Notes under the pieces: model-generated
Database searches by the model: none
Told to the model about the DNA's origin: nothing
Seen by the model: only the letters and a program-made list of their open reading frames with translations
Program-made: the position numbers and the translations under genes
Shown here: one piece after another, positions 53,692 through 63,083 of the stretch
How positions within the stretch are numbered: the first letter of the stretch is position 1
Layout of the letters: every line of letters begins with the position of its first letter
Assembly: GCF_017948245.1 (NCBI RefSeq)
Contig: NZ_CP072865.1
Coordinates: forward strand, 186,001-250,000
Length of the DNA: 64,000 nucleotides
Source of the DNA: Rhizobium sp. NLR16a
Lineage (GTDB): Bacteria > Pseudomonadota > Alphaproteobacteria > Rhizobiales > Rhizobiaceae
Direction: 5' to 3'

Positions 53692-54699
53692 TCAGCCGAA
53701 GCGTTCCAACGCCATGGCGAAGATGTCGGCATCGACATTGCCGCCGGAGGTGACGGCGACGACTGTATCGCTTTCCAGCGCCTCACCATGGAAAAGAGCG
53801 GCAGCCAGCGCCACGGCGCCGCCCGGCTCAACGACGATCTTCAATCTGACGAAGGCGAGCGCCATGGCGCGGAGCGCCTCCTCGTCGGTGACGACGATGC
53901 CGGCGCCGGCGAGGCGCTTCAAGATCGGGAAGGTGATCTTGCCCGGCTCCGGTGTGACGATCGCATCGCAGATCGAACCCGACATCGCGGCATTGCGTTC
54001 GATCCTGCCGGAGGCGAGCGATCGGGTGGTGTCGTCGAAATTCTCCGGCTCGCAGGGACGGACGCGAAAGCCGGGGGCGCTGGCCTCGAGGGCGAGCGCG
54101 ATGCCTGACGTCAGTCCGCCGCCGCCGCAGGGAACGAGCACCTCGGCTTCCGTCACACCTTCTTCTTCCGCCTGTTCGGAGATTTCGAGGCCAGTCGTGC
54201 CCTGGCCGGCGATGACAAGCGGTTCGTCGAAAGGCTTGATCAGCGTCAGGCCGCGATCGGCGGAGAGCCGCGCGCCGATTTCATCGCGATCCTCGTTGGC
54301 GCGGTCGTAGAGCACGACTTCGGCACCGAAGGCGCGGGTGTTGGCGATCTTCAGCTTCGGCGCATCGCTCGGCATGATGATGACGGCGGGCACGCCGTGC
54401 AGCTTGGCGGCAAGGGCGACGCCCTGCGCATGGTTGCCCGAGGAGAAGGCGATGACGCCGCGCGTGCGTACGGCCGGGTCAAGGCCGGAAACCGCAGACC
54501 AGCCGCCGCGAAACTTGAAGGAACCCGAATGCTGCAGGCATTCCGCCTTCACGAACAGCCGCCGGCCGGCGATCTCGTTCAGGAAGGGGGAGGAGAGAAG
54601 CGGCGTGCGGCGCGCGCGACCGCGCAGTCGAGCGCGGGCGGCAACAATCATTTCAATGCTGACCATTCGGGAATCGTCCTGCTTGCGGGAGTCGCTCAT
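53692..54699 (-). CDS. Threonine/serine dehydratase (fold-type II PLP enzyme)
   Basis: 335 residues. It deaminates threonine to 2-oxobutyrate or serine to pyruvate; serine racemase shares the fold. The PLP lysine is in QHSGSFKFRGG near residue 60. The substrate loop is FSSGNHAQGVAL, the phosphate-binding Gly loop PCGGGGLTSG is near residue 192, and the C-terminal TSGGNVD is present. No ACT domain, so it is the catabolic or non-allosteric type. Met at 54666 (MVSIEMIVAARARL) is an alternative start that would drop 11 charged residues. Convergent with the LysR gene. Confidence 0.9.
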   Translation of the reverse strand: MSDSRKQDDSRMVSIEMIVAARARLRGRARRTPLLSSPFLNEIAGRRLFVKAECLQHSGSFKFRGGWSAVSGLDPAVRTRGVIAFSSGNHAQGVALAAKLHGVPAVIIMPSDAPKLKIANTRAFGAEVVLYDRANEDRDEIGARLSADRGLTLIKPFDEPLVIAGQGTTGLEISEQAEEEGVTEAEVLVPCGGGGLTSGIALALEASAPGFRVRPCEPENFDDTTRSLASGRIERNAAMSGSICDAIVTPEPGKITFPILKRLAGAGIVVTDEEALRAMALAFVRLKIVVEPGGAVALAAALFHGEALESDTVVAVTSGGNVDADIFAMALERFG

Positions 54700-54789
54700 G
54701 CATAAGACGGGGCAAACGGTTTGTGAACGGTGACTTTGTCACCGTGACATGAATGACCATTGCGCCTATGCCCGGCGGCTCGCCGACCG

Positions 54790-56526
54790 TCAATAGCCGC
54801 CTGCTGAGCCTTCCGTCGCGCGGGCGTCCATGGCGCCGTTGTAACGAGCGCCGCTGCCTTTTTCGATGGCGGCAAGGCTTTTGCCGCCGACGAGGATACC
54901 AGCGGCCTGGCCCCAGAGCGGGGCGTCGTTGCCGCCGTCGAAGCTATAGCCCATTGCGGCAAGCGTCTTTTCCGTATCCGGTGAAAGCGCATAGGGCTCG
55001 AGATAGACCTTGTCGGGCTGCCATTGGTGATGGAAACGTGGCGCGTTGACAGCCTGGCTGATATCCATGCCGAAATCGACGACATTCAAAATCGCCTCCA
55101 ACGTGATGGTGATGATGCGCGAGCCGCCGGGGCTGCCGATCACCATGAAGGGCTTGCCGTCACGGGTGACGATCGTCGGGCTCATCGAGGAGAGCGGCGT
55201 CTTCTTCGGGGCGATGGCATTGGCTTCGCCCTGAACGAGACCATAAAGGTTCGGCACACCCGGCTTTGAGGTAAAATCGTCCATCTCGTTGTTGAGCAGA
55301 ACGCCGGTTCCGGGCGCGACGACGGCCGCGCCGAAGGAGCCGTTCAGCGTATAGGTGACGGCAACCGCATTGCCCTCGTCGTCAATGATCGAATAATGGG
55401 TCGTCTCGTTGCTTTCCTTGCCGCCGAGCGGTTTCAGGTTGGCCGAATTCCCGGCCCTGTAGGAATCGATCTTTGCTGCGATCTCCTTGGCGTAGCTCTT
55501 GTCGAGCATTTTCTCGACCGGGTTCTCGACGAAATCGGGATCGCCGAGCGCCGCGTTGCGGTCGACATAGGCGTAGCGCATCGCCTCGACCATCACGTGC
55601 ACGGTTTCAGCCGAGGCGTAGCCGAGATAGGAGAGCGGATAACCTTCGAGGACGTTGAGGATCTCGCAGATGATGACGCCGCCGGAGGAAGGTGGCGGTG
55701 AGGAGATGATGTCGTATCCGCGGTAATTGCACTCGATTGGCTTCAGTTCGCGCACGGTGTATTGCTCGAAATCCTCCTTGGCAAGGATACCGCCCTTGGC
55801 CTGGCTCGCTTTGACGATCGCCTCGGCGGGGGCGGCCTTGTAGAAGGCGTCGGGTCCTTTTTCCGAGATGGCTGCCAGAACCGCGGCGAGGTCGGGCTGC
55901 GCAAGCTTTTCGCCGGACGCATAGGGCTTGCCGTCCTGTTTCAGGAAAATCTTCGCCGCCGTCTCGTCCTTGGCAAGGCGCTTGGCGCCGCCGGCGAGAA
56001 TCGCGGCATCGCCCTGTTCCAGCGTGTAGCCTTCCTTGGCGAAGCGGAGCGCCGGTGCGATCAGATCCTGGCGTGAGCGGGTGCCGTATTTCTCCCGCGC
56101 CGTCTCGAAGCCCTTGACCGAACCGGGAACGCCGACGGCGAGGTAGCCGTCAAGGCTGGCGCGCGGCACGATATCGCCCTTGCTATCGAGATACATGGTC
56201 TTTGTCGCGGCGAGCGGCGCGCGCTCGCGGAAATCGAGGAAGGTCTTGCTGCCGTCTTTCAGGCGAATGGTCATGAAGCCGCCGCCGCCGAGATTGCCGG
56301 CCGAGGGATAGACGACCGCCAGTGCATAACCGACGGCGACCGCCGCATCGACGGCGTTGCCGCCGCTCTTCAGCACCTCGACGCCGACATCGGTCGCCAG
56401 ATGCTGGGCGGTGACGACCATCCCGTGTTCGGCTTCAACCGGTGCGGGCGACGCCGCGAAAGCCGTCGTCAGAGTTAGCGACAAGGCCGATATGACGGAG
56501 ATCGTCCCGATATGCAGGCGGCCCAT
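54790..56526 (-). CDS. ggt: Gamma-glutamyltransferase (glutathione hydrolase)
   Basis: Periplasmic N-terminal-nucleophile enzyme that removes gamma-glutamyl groups from glutathione and related compounds. 578 residues from ATG at 56526 with GGAGGGG upstream; the longer frame to 56739 is not needed. Signal peptide ends TAFA. The proenzyme cuts itself before the catalytic Thr in NETTHYSIID. Further motifs: GGNAVDAAVAVGYAL, GNLGGGGFMTIRL, PLSSMSPTIV and GSPGGSRII. It is followed on its strand by threonine dehydratase after 90 bases and preceded by an alpha/beta hydrolase 125 bases upstream. Confidence 0.95.
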   Translation of the reverse strand: MGRLHIGTISVISALSLTLTTAFAASPAPVEAEHGMVVTAQHLATDVGVEVLKSGGNAVDAAVAVGYALAVVYPSAGNLGGGGFMTIRLKDGSKTFLDFRERAPLAATKTMYLDSKGDIVPRASLDGYLAVGVPGSVKGFETAREKYGTRSRQDLIAPALRFAKEGYTLEQGDAAILAGGAKRLAKDETAAKIFLKQDGKPYASGEKLAQPDLAAVLAAISEKGPDAFYKAAPAEAIVKASQAKGGILAKEDFEQYTVRELKPIECNYRGYDIISSPPPSSGGVIICEILNVLEGYPLSYLGYASAETVHVMVEAMRYAYVDRNAALGDPDFVENPVEKMLDKSYAKEIAAKIDSYRAGNSANLKPLGGKESNETTHYSIIDDEGNAVAVTYTLNGSFGAAVVAPGTGVLLNNEMDDFTSKPGVPNLYGLVQGEANAIAPKKTPLSSMSPTIVTRDGKPFMVIGSPGGSRIITITLEAILNVVDFGMDISQAVNAPRFHHQWQPDKVYLEPYALSPDTEKTLAAMGYSFDGGNDAPLWGQAAGILVGGKSLAAIEKGSGARYNGAMDARATEGSAGGY

Positions 56527-56650
56527 GATTTCCCCTCCTATGGACAACAACGGAAAGACATATGGGGCTGCTGCGGTCCGCGGCAATGCGAGGAGCAGGC
56601 TTTGTGCGAGGAAGCCGGCCGAATGTCCGACAGGGACACCGCCGGAGAGA

Positions 56651-57706
56651 TCAAACGCCGTGGAGAGCGCCCGGCATCCGCGACGGCTGGATTTGGATCG
56701 CTTGATCGCGGTGAGAGGCGGCGAGCCGCTCTTCGGCACGGCGGGCGGCCGCCTGGAGGTCGCGGGGCTCGCCGGCGATCTTTTCCATGGCGGCGATAGC
56801 GACGTCGGTGGCCAGATAATCCGGCTTATGGCCGACGCCGCCGACCGTAACGAGTTCGGAACCTGGTATATCGCGGGCGAGGCCGCGCGAATGCAGGTGT
56901 TCCCAGACGATCTTGTCGCGGTCGCCCGTGATGATAACGGTCGGCGCGGTGATCTGCGAGTAGAGCGGCGACTGCTCCTTCACATAGGCGAGCAGTCTTT
57001 TGAAATCGGCGGCATTGTTGTGGAAGGTGCGCGGGCGCAGCACCAGCGACGGGCCGGTTTTTTCGATGTAGTCGGCAGGCCGTGGATTGGGACGGAAAAC
57101 GTTCAATGTGCCGCGCTCCAGCCGGCTCAGTCCAAGCGGAACGACGATGGCGTGGTTGAAGAGCCAACCGATGACCGGCACGGTCGCCACGTGGTAATAC
57201 CAGTCGATGCCGCCGGGCCACGGATGGGTGGCGGGTGCGAGGAAGAGCAGACCAGCGGTCTTATCCGGATGGCGCAGTCCGAAGGCGGCGGTGATCGCGC
57301 CTCCGAAGGAATGGCCAACAATGATCGCCTTCTCGATGCCGCGCTTTTCCATCAGTCGAGCGATTGCATCGGCCTGGCCCGAGGGTACGGCGTTCTCAGG
57401 GCCGCCGCGCTCGGAATAGCCGTGACCGGGACGATCGACGAACAGCATTTCCGCCCGGCCTTCGAGCGGGGCGCGAAAGGCGACGAACTGATCGAGCAGA
57501 TTGCCGCTGGCGCCGTGAATGAAGACGAGCGCCGGCAGGTCCGCATTTTGGGGACGCTCGACATGGACGGCGTTCATGCGGTAGCCGCCGACATCCGTCA
57601 ATTCACCGATATTCGGATAGGTCCGTTCGAATTGCCGCGCCTTATAAGAAGAGTAACCGATGGCGGCGGCGAGCGGGGCAAGAAGGGCGGAAACTTCGGC
57701 AAGCAT
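56651..57706 (-). CDS. Alpha/beta hydrolase
   Basis: 351 residues with an N-terminal hydrophobic segment (LLAPLAAAIGYSS) that may anchor it in the membrane. Catalytic layout: oxyanion loop VFIHGASGN, RPGHGYSERG, nucleophile elbow VGHSFGGAI (Ser), Asp in IITGDRDKIVW, and His in VGGVGHKPDYL. Substrate unknown. The region resembles haloalkane-dehalogenase/epoxide-hydrolase type members but lacks a diagnostic feature. The C-terminal 40 residues are basic and variable. It lies upstream of ggt on the same strand. Confidence 0.87.
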   Translation of the reverse strand: MLAEVSALLAPLAAAIGYSSYKARQFERTYPNIGELTDVGGYRMNAVHVERPQNADLPALVFIHGASGNLLDQFVAFRAPLEGRAEMLFVDRPGHGYSERGGPENAVPSGQADAIARLMEKRGIEKAIIVGHSFGGAITAAFGLRHPDKTAGLLFLAPATHPWPGGIDWYYHVATVPVIGWLFNHAIVVPLGLSRLERGTLNVFRPNPRPADYIEKTGPSLVLRPRTFHNNAADFKRLLAYVKEQSPLYSQITAPTVIITGDRDKIVWEHLHSRGLARDIPGSELVTVGGVGHKPDYLATDVAIAAMEKIAGEPRDLQAAARRAEERLAASHRDQAIQIQPSRMPGALHGV

Positions 57707-57821
57707 GATCTTAACGGCGACAGTCGATGGATTTTGCGAGGGGCGGCGGTCGCGTCAAATTGCCCTCGACAGGTTCTAAAATTGCGCGCTCCGGCCGAAG
57801 GTCAAGCTTGATCGGCCGGCT

Positions 57822-58436
57822 TCAGGTGCGATTGCCGGCGAGTTTTTCCGCAAGCATGTTGACCTGCTCCTGCGCAGTGCGATCGGCGGGATAGATATCG
57901 AGGAACCGTTCCCAGGCCTTCAGGGTCAATTGATCGTTGCCGGAATTGCTGAGGATCGCGGCCATGCCGGAGAGCGCGCCGAAATGGCGCGGCTCGATAT
58001 CCAGCACATGCTCGATGTCGGACATCGACTTGCGGTAATTGCCCATGACGAAATTCAGCGTGGCGCGGCGATTCCAGCTCTCGGCATAATCGGGCTTGAG
58101 GGCAATCGCCTCGTCGAGGAAATCGAGAGCGGCGGGATTGCGCTTTTCCTCAATCGCCTTGTCGGCCCATTGCATCAGTAGGTTCACGGTCGCGCTGCCG
58201 GAATCATTCCATTCCAGACGAATTTCGTTGGCAATGCTGCTGGCCTTGTCAGGATCACGCTCGCGCTTCAGCTGGCTGAAGAGCTGGTCGAGACGCTGCT
58301 TCGGCGAACTATTGGCATCCCTCCGCTCGACAATGAAGTTGTTTTCCGCCGCGGTGGCCGGGAACGGGGAGGTGGAGAGGATGAAGGCGAGCGGCAGCAC
58401 CGCTGACGTCAAAGCAAAAAAGCGCATGGCGGACAT
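57822..58436 (-). CDS. Secreted tetratricopeptide-repeat protein
   Basis: 204 residues from Met at 58436. Signal peptide to about residue 30 (MRFFALTSAVLPLAFILSTSPFPATAA). Then a linker and three TPR-like repeats in residues ~85-190 (ALDFLDEAIALKPDYAESWNRRATLNFVMGNYRKSMSDIEHVLDIEPRHFGALSGM pattern, with the W/G/Y/A/P positions of TPR). It probably serves as a periplasmic scaffold. The frame stays open upstream to 58544 without a ribosome-binding site. It lies downstream of rpmJ (109 bases) on the same strand. Confidence 0.82.
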   Translation of the reverse strand: MSAMRFFALTSAVLPLAFILSTSPFPATAAENNFIVERRDANSSPKQRLDQLFSQLKRERDPDKASSIANEIRLEWNDSGSATVNLLMQWADKAIEEKRNPAALDFLDEAIALKPDYAESWNRRATLNFVMGNYRKSMSDIEHVLDIEPRHFGALSGMAAILSNSGNDQLTLKAWERFLDIYPADRTAQEQVNMLAEKLAGNRT

Positions 58437-58544
58437 ATTAGCCCGCCAGCGCCGAAGATCAAACAAATTAGACGTGATCACCGCAGCGACCCACCGGATG
58501 TCCGTCGGCGCAATCTGCGCGGCGCACAATCCGGATTCGCGCAA

Positions 58545-58670
58545 TCAGCCCTGACGAGCCTTGTAGCGCGGGTTCAGCTTGTTGATGATGTAGATGCGGC
58601 CCTTGCGACGAACCAGACGGTTGTCACGGTGACGAGCCTTGAGCGACTTGAGCGAATTCTTGATCTTCAT
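58545..58670 (-). CDS. rpmJ: 50S ribosomal protein L36
   Basis: 41-residue basic protein beginning [14 protein letters not shown], then [20 protein letters not shown], ending RYKARQG. This is the longer L36 form of alphaproteobacteria, in which the zinc-binding cysteines are replaced, so it is the zinc-independent paralog type. The gene is too short for a routine ORF screen. Between TPR protein and purK on the minus strand. Confidence 0.95.
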   Translation of the reverse strand: MKIKNSLKSLKARHRDNRLVRRKGRIYIINKLNPRYKARQG

Positions 58671-58834
58671 TTTTCTGATCCGCGATCTCTATGGGGGAAT
58701 TCACATTCGCCCGTAACTTTAACAATCAAAAGCGCGCCGTCGGGGCGCGCTCTTTAGGTGGGGGTGCAGATACCTCGTCACCTCCAGCGTGTCAACCACG
58801 TGACGGTGTTTTTCCCAAGCCGCAGGACCGTTTC

Positions 58835-59911
58835 TCACCGCGAAACCGGCAATTTCGGCGCCAATGTCGTGACATGACCCATCTTGCGGCCGGGGCGCCA
58901 CTCGCTCTTGCCATAGAGGTGAACCAGCGTGTCGGGACGTTGCAGCCAGTCGCGGACGGCAAGGATATCGTCACCGACCAAATTCTGCATGACGCAGTCG
59001 GAGTGGCGCTCGCCATTGCCGAGCGGCAGGCCGGCGACAGCGCGGATATGTTGCTCGAACTGGCTGACGACGCAGGCGGCTTCCGTCCAATGACCGGAAT
59101 TGTGGACGCGCGGCGCCATCTCGTTGGCGATCAGGCCGCCATCGGCAAGCACGAAGAATTCGATGCCGATCACGCCGACATAGTTCAACGCGGCGAGAAT
59201 CTTTTCGGCCGATCGACGAGCGGCCTCCGCTGTCGTCGCCGAGATTGCGGCCGGAACGGTCGAGGTATGGAGGATGCCGTTGCGGTGGACATTCTCGGCG
59301 GGATCGAAGCAGACGACCGTCCCATCCGCGGCACGCGCGGCGATGATCGAGACCTCGCGCTCGAAGGCGACGAAGCTTTCGAGGATGAGCGGCACGGCCC
59401 CGAGCGCGGCATAGGCACCGTCAGGATTGTCGGCGGGCGAGCGGAAAACCTTCTGCCCCTTGCCGTCATAACCGAGGCGGCGGGTCTTCAGCACGCCCTG
59501 GCCGTCGAAATCTTTCAGCGCGGTTTCGAGATCTGCCTGGCTGTCGACCGCATGAAAGCGAGCGGTTGAGATGCCGCAGCCGTTGAGGAAGCGTTTTTCG
59601 ACGAGCCGATCCTGGGCGGCCTCAAGCGCCTTGGCAGGCGGATAGACGGCGATGCTTGCCGAGAGCGCTTCGGCGGCTGCGACGGGCACGTTTTCGAATT
59701 CGTAGGTGACGACGTCGCAGGCGTCTGCCAGTTCGGCCAGTGCCGCCGGATCGTCATAGGCGGCAACGATCTGCCGGTTCGCCAGTTGGGCGGCGGGGCA
59801 GTCGAGCTGCGGCTCGAGGATGACAGTGCGGAAATTCAATCTGGCGGCGGCGATGGCCAGCATGCGGCCGAGCTGGCCGCCGCCGACTATGCCGATTGTT
59901 CCTATGGTCAT
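58835..59911 (-). CDS. purK: 5-(carboxyamino)imidazole ribonucleotide synthase PurK
   Basis: ATP-grasp enzyme of purine synthesis: AIR + bicarbonate + ATP to N5-CAIR. 358 residues from ATG at 59911, which overlaps the purE stop as ATGA. Motifs: [20 protein letters not shown] at the start, [18 protein letters not shown] (ATP-grasp Lys/Gly loop), [16 protein letters not shown], and [17 protein letters not shown]. The N5-CAIR it makes is used by PurE of the same operon. Confidence 0.96.
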   Translation of the reverse strand: MTIGTIGIVGGGQLGRMLAIAAARLNFRTVILEPQLDCPAAQLANRQIVAAYDDPAALAELADACDVVTYEFENVPVAAAEALSASIAVYPPAKALEAAQDRLVEKRFLNGCGISTARFHAVDSQADLETALKDFDGQGVLKTRRLGYDGKGQKVFRSPADNPDGAYAALGAVPLILESFVAFEREVSIIAARAADGTVVCFDPAENVHRNGILHTSTVPAAISATTAEAARRSAEKILAALNYVGVIGIEFFVLADGGLIANEMAPRVHNSGHWTEAACVVSQFEQHIRAVAGLPLGNGERHSDCVMQNLVGDDILAVRDWLQRPDTLVHLYGKSEWRPGRKMGHVTTLAPKLPVSR

Positions 59912-60402
59912 TGGTTGTCCATTGGATATTCGGCGACGGCAGCACTCTGGCGCTCGCGCCATTCGTCGAGCCTGTCGGCAATCTCTTCGTCGGAAAGGGC
60001 CAGCACGGCGGCGGCGAGAAGAGCGGCGTTGACCGCACCCGCCTTGCCTATGGCGAGGGTCCCAACCGGAATGCCGGCCGGCATCTGCACGATGGAAAGA
60101 AGGCTGTCCTGGCCGGACATGGTCTTCGACTGGACCGGCACGCCGAAGACCGGCAACGGCGTCATCGATGCGGTCATGCCCGGCAGATGCGCCGCACCGC
60201 CAGCACCGGCGATGATGACCTTGAAGCCTTCCGCACGGGCGCCCTTGGCGAAATTCATCATGCGCTCGGGCGTACGATGCGCTGAGATGATGCGCGCATC
60301 ATAAGCGATTTCCAGCGCTTCCAGCGTGTCGGCCGCGTTCTTCATGGTCTCCCAATCGGATTGGCTGCCCATGATGATGGCGACGAGTGGTCTATCTGTC
60401 AT
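59908..60402 (-). CDS. purE: N5-carboxyaminoimidazole ribonucleotide mutase PurE
   Basis: Converts N5-CAIR to CAIR in purine synthesis. 164 residues from ATG at 60402; an upstream TTG at 60426 is possible. Class I PurE features: [19 protein letters not shown], the [10 protein letters not shown] motif with the catalytic His, [14 protein letters not shown] and [11 protein letters not shown]. It overlaps purK by four bases; the DUF465 gene upstream ends 16 bases before its start, so the three may be cotranscribed. Confidence 0.96.
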   Translation of the reverse strand: MTDRPLVAIIMGSQSDWETMKNAADTLEALEIAYDARIISAHRTPERMMNFAKGARAEGFKVIIAGAGGAAHLPGMTASMTPLPVFGVPVQSKTMSGQDSLLSIVQMPAGIPVGTLAIGKAGAVNAALLAAAVLALSDEEIADRLDEWRERQSAAVAEYPMDNQ

Positions 60403-60418
60403 CCTGCGGCGGTTCCTT

Positions 60419-60622
60419 TCAGGCAATGATGTCGGGAACGATCTGGTCTTCCAGCTTGGAGAGCTTGTCCTTGATGACGAGCTTTTTCTTCTTCATGCGC
60501 TGGATTCGCAGAGCGTCGCATCCGGTCTCGATCATGGCGTTGATCGCAGCGTCGAAATCCTCGTGCTCCTGGCGCAGACGCGCCACCATGAGCCTGATTT
60601 CCGCCTGTTCCTGATCGGCCAT
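60419..60622 (-). CDS. YdcH-family protein (DUF465)
   Basis: 67 residues from ATG at 60622 ([16 protein letters not shown]). A small helical protein of DUF465: two helices joined near [16 protein letters not shown], with the [12 protein letters not shown] lysine-rich patch that marks the family. Function unknown. It is directly upstream of purE on the same strand. A second, shorter DUF465 gene is at 60850 in the opposite direction. Confidence 0.85.
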   Translation of the reverse strand: MADQEQAEIRLMVARLRQEHEDFDAAINAMIETGCDALRIQRMKKKKLVIKDKLSKLEDQIVPDIIA

Positions 60623-60804
60623 ATGCATTCCCCGTTATCGTCCTCGGACCTTGTCCGATCTGCCGATGATTTCCGCAAGCTCCTATCACCAAATACGGGT
60701 AACGGCTAGTTAGTCGTGATCATGAATTTGCCATCGCATCTTCATCTTTTGGCCTTCGACAAGCCTTCAAAAATATGTCACAGTCCGCCCGTTGACACCT
60801 TGAT

Positions 60805-60825
60805 CCCCGACGACGATGGTCGGGG
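60805..60825 (+). promoter_or_regulatory. Leader hairpin before the second DUF465 gene
   Basis: Perfect 7-bp stem CCCCGAC (60805-60811) / GTCGGGG (60819-60825). TTGACA at 60792-60797 could be a -35 box, but no good -10 follows. Confidence 0.4.
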
Positions 60826-60849
60826 AGGGTAAGAGGAAGGAAGGGTCAA

Positions 60850-61023
60850 ATGACAGTTGAAGCTCATCTTGAATCACTCCAGAAAAAGCATGTTGCTCTC
60901 GAGGAGGAGTTGCATGCACTCAGAACAGCTCCTTCTATCTCCGATACAGAAATTGCCGAATGCAAGCGCCGCAAGCTGCGCATCAAGGACGAGATTCAGC
61001 GTCTCAAGTCATCCGTCCATTAA
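60850..61023 (+). CDS. Small YdcH-family protein (DUF465), 57 aa
   Basis: 57 residues beginning MTVEAHLESLQKKHVALEEEL and ending RLKSSVH. AAGGAAGGG lies about 7 bases upstream. It is a helical hairpin with the CKRRKLRIKDEIQRL patch matching the K-K-L-x-I-K-D-x-I/L pattern of DUF465. It is too short for the usual ORF cut-off but well supported by the ribosome-binding site and family pattern. It is divergent from the DUF465-purE-purK run, about 230 bases away. Function unknown. Confidence 0.85.
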   Translation: MTVEAHLESLQKKHVALEEELHALRTAPSISDTEIAECKRRKLRIKDEIQRLKSSVH

Positions 61024-61117
61024 TCTTCCCAAGGGTCGCCGGGCGATCATCTTGCGCAAGAGGTAAATCCATCCATTCCGCCTAAAATTTGCAAGAACCG
61101 GTGATCACACCAGAATT

Positions 61118-61157
61118 GCGCCAGCCCGATGCTTGTGACGTCGCGGCTGGCGCGTTT
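61118..61157 (+). terminator. Likely terminator of the small DUF465 gene
   Basis: Perfect 9-bp stem GCGCCAGCC (61118-61126) / GGCTGGCGC (61145-61153), 18-base loop, then GTTT. The T run is short. Confidence 0.55.
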
Positions 61158-61218
61158 GCGTCTGCTTGCAGCAAAAGGGCGTTTTCATGATGCGTCAGGG
61201 GTGTGATCGGAGGCGCGG

Positions 61219-61479
61219 TCAGGCCCAGAACTGATCCAGCCACAGATTGAGCTTGTCAAAGCCGCGGTTGTTGACCGCGTAGATGCGTTTCGTACCTTCC
61301 GAGGTCACGGAGACAAGATTGCTGTCGAGCAGTGCCTTCAGGTGCTGCGAGACAGCGGGCCGACTGATCGGCAGGCCCTCGGCAAGCTCGTTGACCGTGC
61401 GCGGCGCGCGCCGCAATTCCTCCAGCAGAAAGCGCCGGTTCGGGTCGGCAATCGCAGAGAAGGGGTCCGTGTTCGACAT
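61219..61479 (-). CDS. ArsR-type winged-helix regulator
   Basis: 86 residues: FSAIADPNRRFLLEELRRAPRTVNELAEGLPISRPAVSQHLKALLDSNLVSVTSEGTKRIY is a full ArsR-fold winged helix, with the recognition helix SRPAVSQHLKAL. No metal-binding cysteines, so it belongs to the metal-independent group often found with SRPBCC or transporter genes. It lies downstream of the TauE/SafE gene (67 bases) on the same strand and may be cotranscribed with it. Confidence 0.9.
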   Translation of the reverse strand: MSNTDPFSAIADPNRRFLLEELRRAPRTVNELAEGLPISRPAVSQHLKALLDSNLVSVTSEGTKRIYAVNNRGFDKLNLWLDQFWA

Positions 61480-61546
61480 GGCAGAAACGCTACGTCAAAC
61501 CGGCCGTTGCAGCAAGGAAATTGTGCATTGCAGCGTACTGCCGCCC

Positions 61547-62311
61547 TTACCAGCCGAGGCCCTCGCGTATGATCAGAAAGGCCGCGATCAGCGCCATCGC
61601 ATACATGAAAGGATAAAAGATCTGCGGCTTCATGCGGCGCACGCACCAGGCCCCGGCAAGGGTGGCGAGCGGCGCGAAAGGCAAGAGCGTGGCGGAGGTC
61701 GCAAGGTTCTGCGTGTCGAGCTGGCCGAGGGCAAAGTAGGGAATGAGCTTGATGGCGTTGAGGATTGCGAAGAAGCGCACGCTGGTGCCGGTATATTCGC
61801 GCGGCTCCAGTTTGAGCGGCAGGGCATAGATCTGAAACGGCGCGCCGCCGGCATGGGCGACGAAGCTGCCATATCCGGAAAACGTTCCCCAGAGGGCGGC
61901 AGCGACCGGCCGCTGTCCGTGCGGCGGGATCGTCTTGCTGGCGCCGGGGCCGAAATTGTTCCAGAAATAGCGCAGGCAGAAGAGGATCGTCACCGCGCCG
62001 ATGACGACGCGCAGGACATTGCCGGGAACAAGCGCCGAGGTCGCCCAGCCGAGGGCAATGCCGAGAATTGCGCCCGGCAGCATGATCTTCAGCGTCGCCC
62101 AATCGCCATGCCTGCGCCAGATGACAAGCGAGATCATGTCCATGAAGACCAGGATCGGCAGCAGGATTGCCGCCGCCTCGAGCGGCGAGACGACCAGGGC
62201 GAGAAAGGGCAGGCCGATCAGCGACAAAGCGTCGCCCATGCCGCCTTTTGCGAGACCAACAAGCAGAACCGCGGGCACGGCGGCGTAGTAGAATGACAAG
62301 TCCTGCGGCAT
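61547..62311 (-). CDS. Sulfite exporter TauE/SafE-family membrane protein
   Basis: 254 residues from Met at 62311 (MPQDLSFYYAAVPAV), with GAGGAGG upstream at longer-than-ideal spacing. Eight hydrophobic helices. The family's repeated motif is visible as VGLAKGGMGDALSLIGLPFLAL in the first half and GYGSFVAHAGGAPFQIYALP in the second. It likely exports a sulfur oxyanion or organic anion. It is divergent from the ThiE-like gene. Confidence 0.88.
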   Translation of the reverse strand: MPQDLSFYYAAVPAVLLVGLAKGGMGDALSLIGLPFLALVVSPLEAAAILLPILVFMDMISLVIWRRHGDWATLKIMLPGAILGIALGWATSALVPGNVLRVVIGAVTILFCLRYFWNNFGPGASKTIPPHGQRPVAAALWGTFSGYGSFVAHAGGAPFQIYALPLKLEPREYTGTSVRFFAILNAIKLIPYFALGQLDTQNLATSATLLPFAPLATLAGAWCVRRMKPQIFYPFMYAMALIAAFLIIREGLGW

Positions 62312-62419
62312 GCTTTCGACGTCCTCCTCTTGCAAGCCTCCTCTAACGGAACTACTCACACAAAACGAGTGCGGATCCGTCTTTTCGAGAAGGGAATTCG
62401 CAGGAAACGGAAAGACCTC

Positions 62420-63073
62420 ATGACCGAACCCGAAAACCGCTGCCGCCTGGTGCTCATCGTCCCTGATATTGCCGACGCCGATGAACAGGCAAGGATCGTC
62501 ACCGATGCGCTGAAGGGCGGCGATGTCGCCTCCGTCATCGTGCCGCAATACGGGCTCGACGACGGCGCCTTCCAGAAACATGCCGAAAAGCTGGTGCCGG
62601 TGATTCAGGATGCGGGGGCCGCCGCGCTAATTGCAGGCGACAGCCGCGTGGCGGGACGGGCGAAGGCCGATGGCCTGCATATAACCAGCAACGCGCAGGC
62701 ACTGTCGGAGGCGATCGACAAACACGCTCCGAAGCTGATCGTCGGCGGCGGCAATGCCAGCGACCGGCACAATGCGCTGGAGATCGGCGAAGTCAGGCCG
62801 GATTATATCTTCTTCGGCAAGCTTGATGGGGATATCAAGCCGGAGGCGCATCCCAAGAACCTCGCGCTCGGCGAATGGTGGGCCTCAATGATCGAAATCC
62901 CCTGCATCGTCATGGGCGGCACCGATCCCGTGTCGGCTCTTGCCGTTGCCGAGACCGGAGCAGAGTTCGTGGCGCTGCGGCTGGCGGTGTTCGGGGAGCC
63001 CGGCCGAGCGCCATCCATCGTTGCCGAGATCAATGCTCTGCTTGACGAAAAAGCGCCACGGTTTGAGGATTGA
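62420..63073 (+). CDS. Thiamine-phosphate-synthase-like protein (ThiE family)
   Basis: 217 residues from ATG at 62420. TIM-barrel of the ThiE/TenI type: LVLIVPDIADADEQAR, ALIAGDSRVAGRAKADGLHI, VGGGNASDRHNALEIGEVRPDYIFFGKL, and MGGTDPVSALAVAETGAEFVALRLAVF. In true ThiE the block after 'D-G-x-H' reads G-x-x-D; here DGLHITSN diverges, so it may lack thiamine-phosphate synthase activity and be one of the ThiE paralogs seen in rhizobia. It precedes the SEL1-repeat gene by 10 bases, so these are cotranscribed. Confidence 0.8.
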   Translation: MTEPENRCRLVLIVPDIADADEQARIVTDALKGGDVASVIVPQYGLDDGAFQKHAEKLVPVIQDAGAAALIAGDSRVAGRAKADGLHITSNAQALSEAIDKHAPKLIVGGGNASDRHNALEIGEVRPDYIFFGKLDGDIKPEAHPKNLALGEWWASMIEIPCIVMGGTDPVSALAVAETGAEFVALRLAVFGEPGRAPSIVAEINALLDEKAPRFED

Positions 63074-63083
63074 AATCCCGCTC

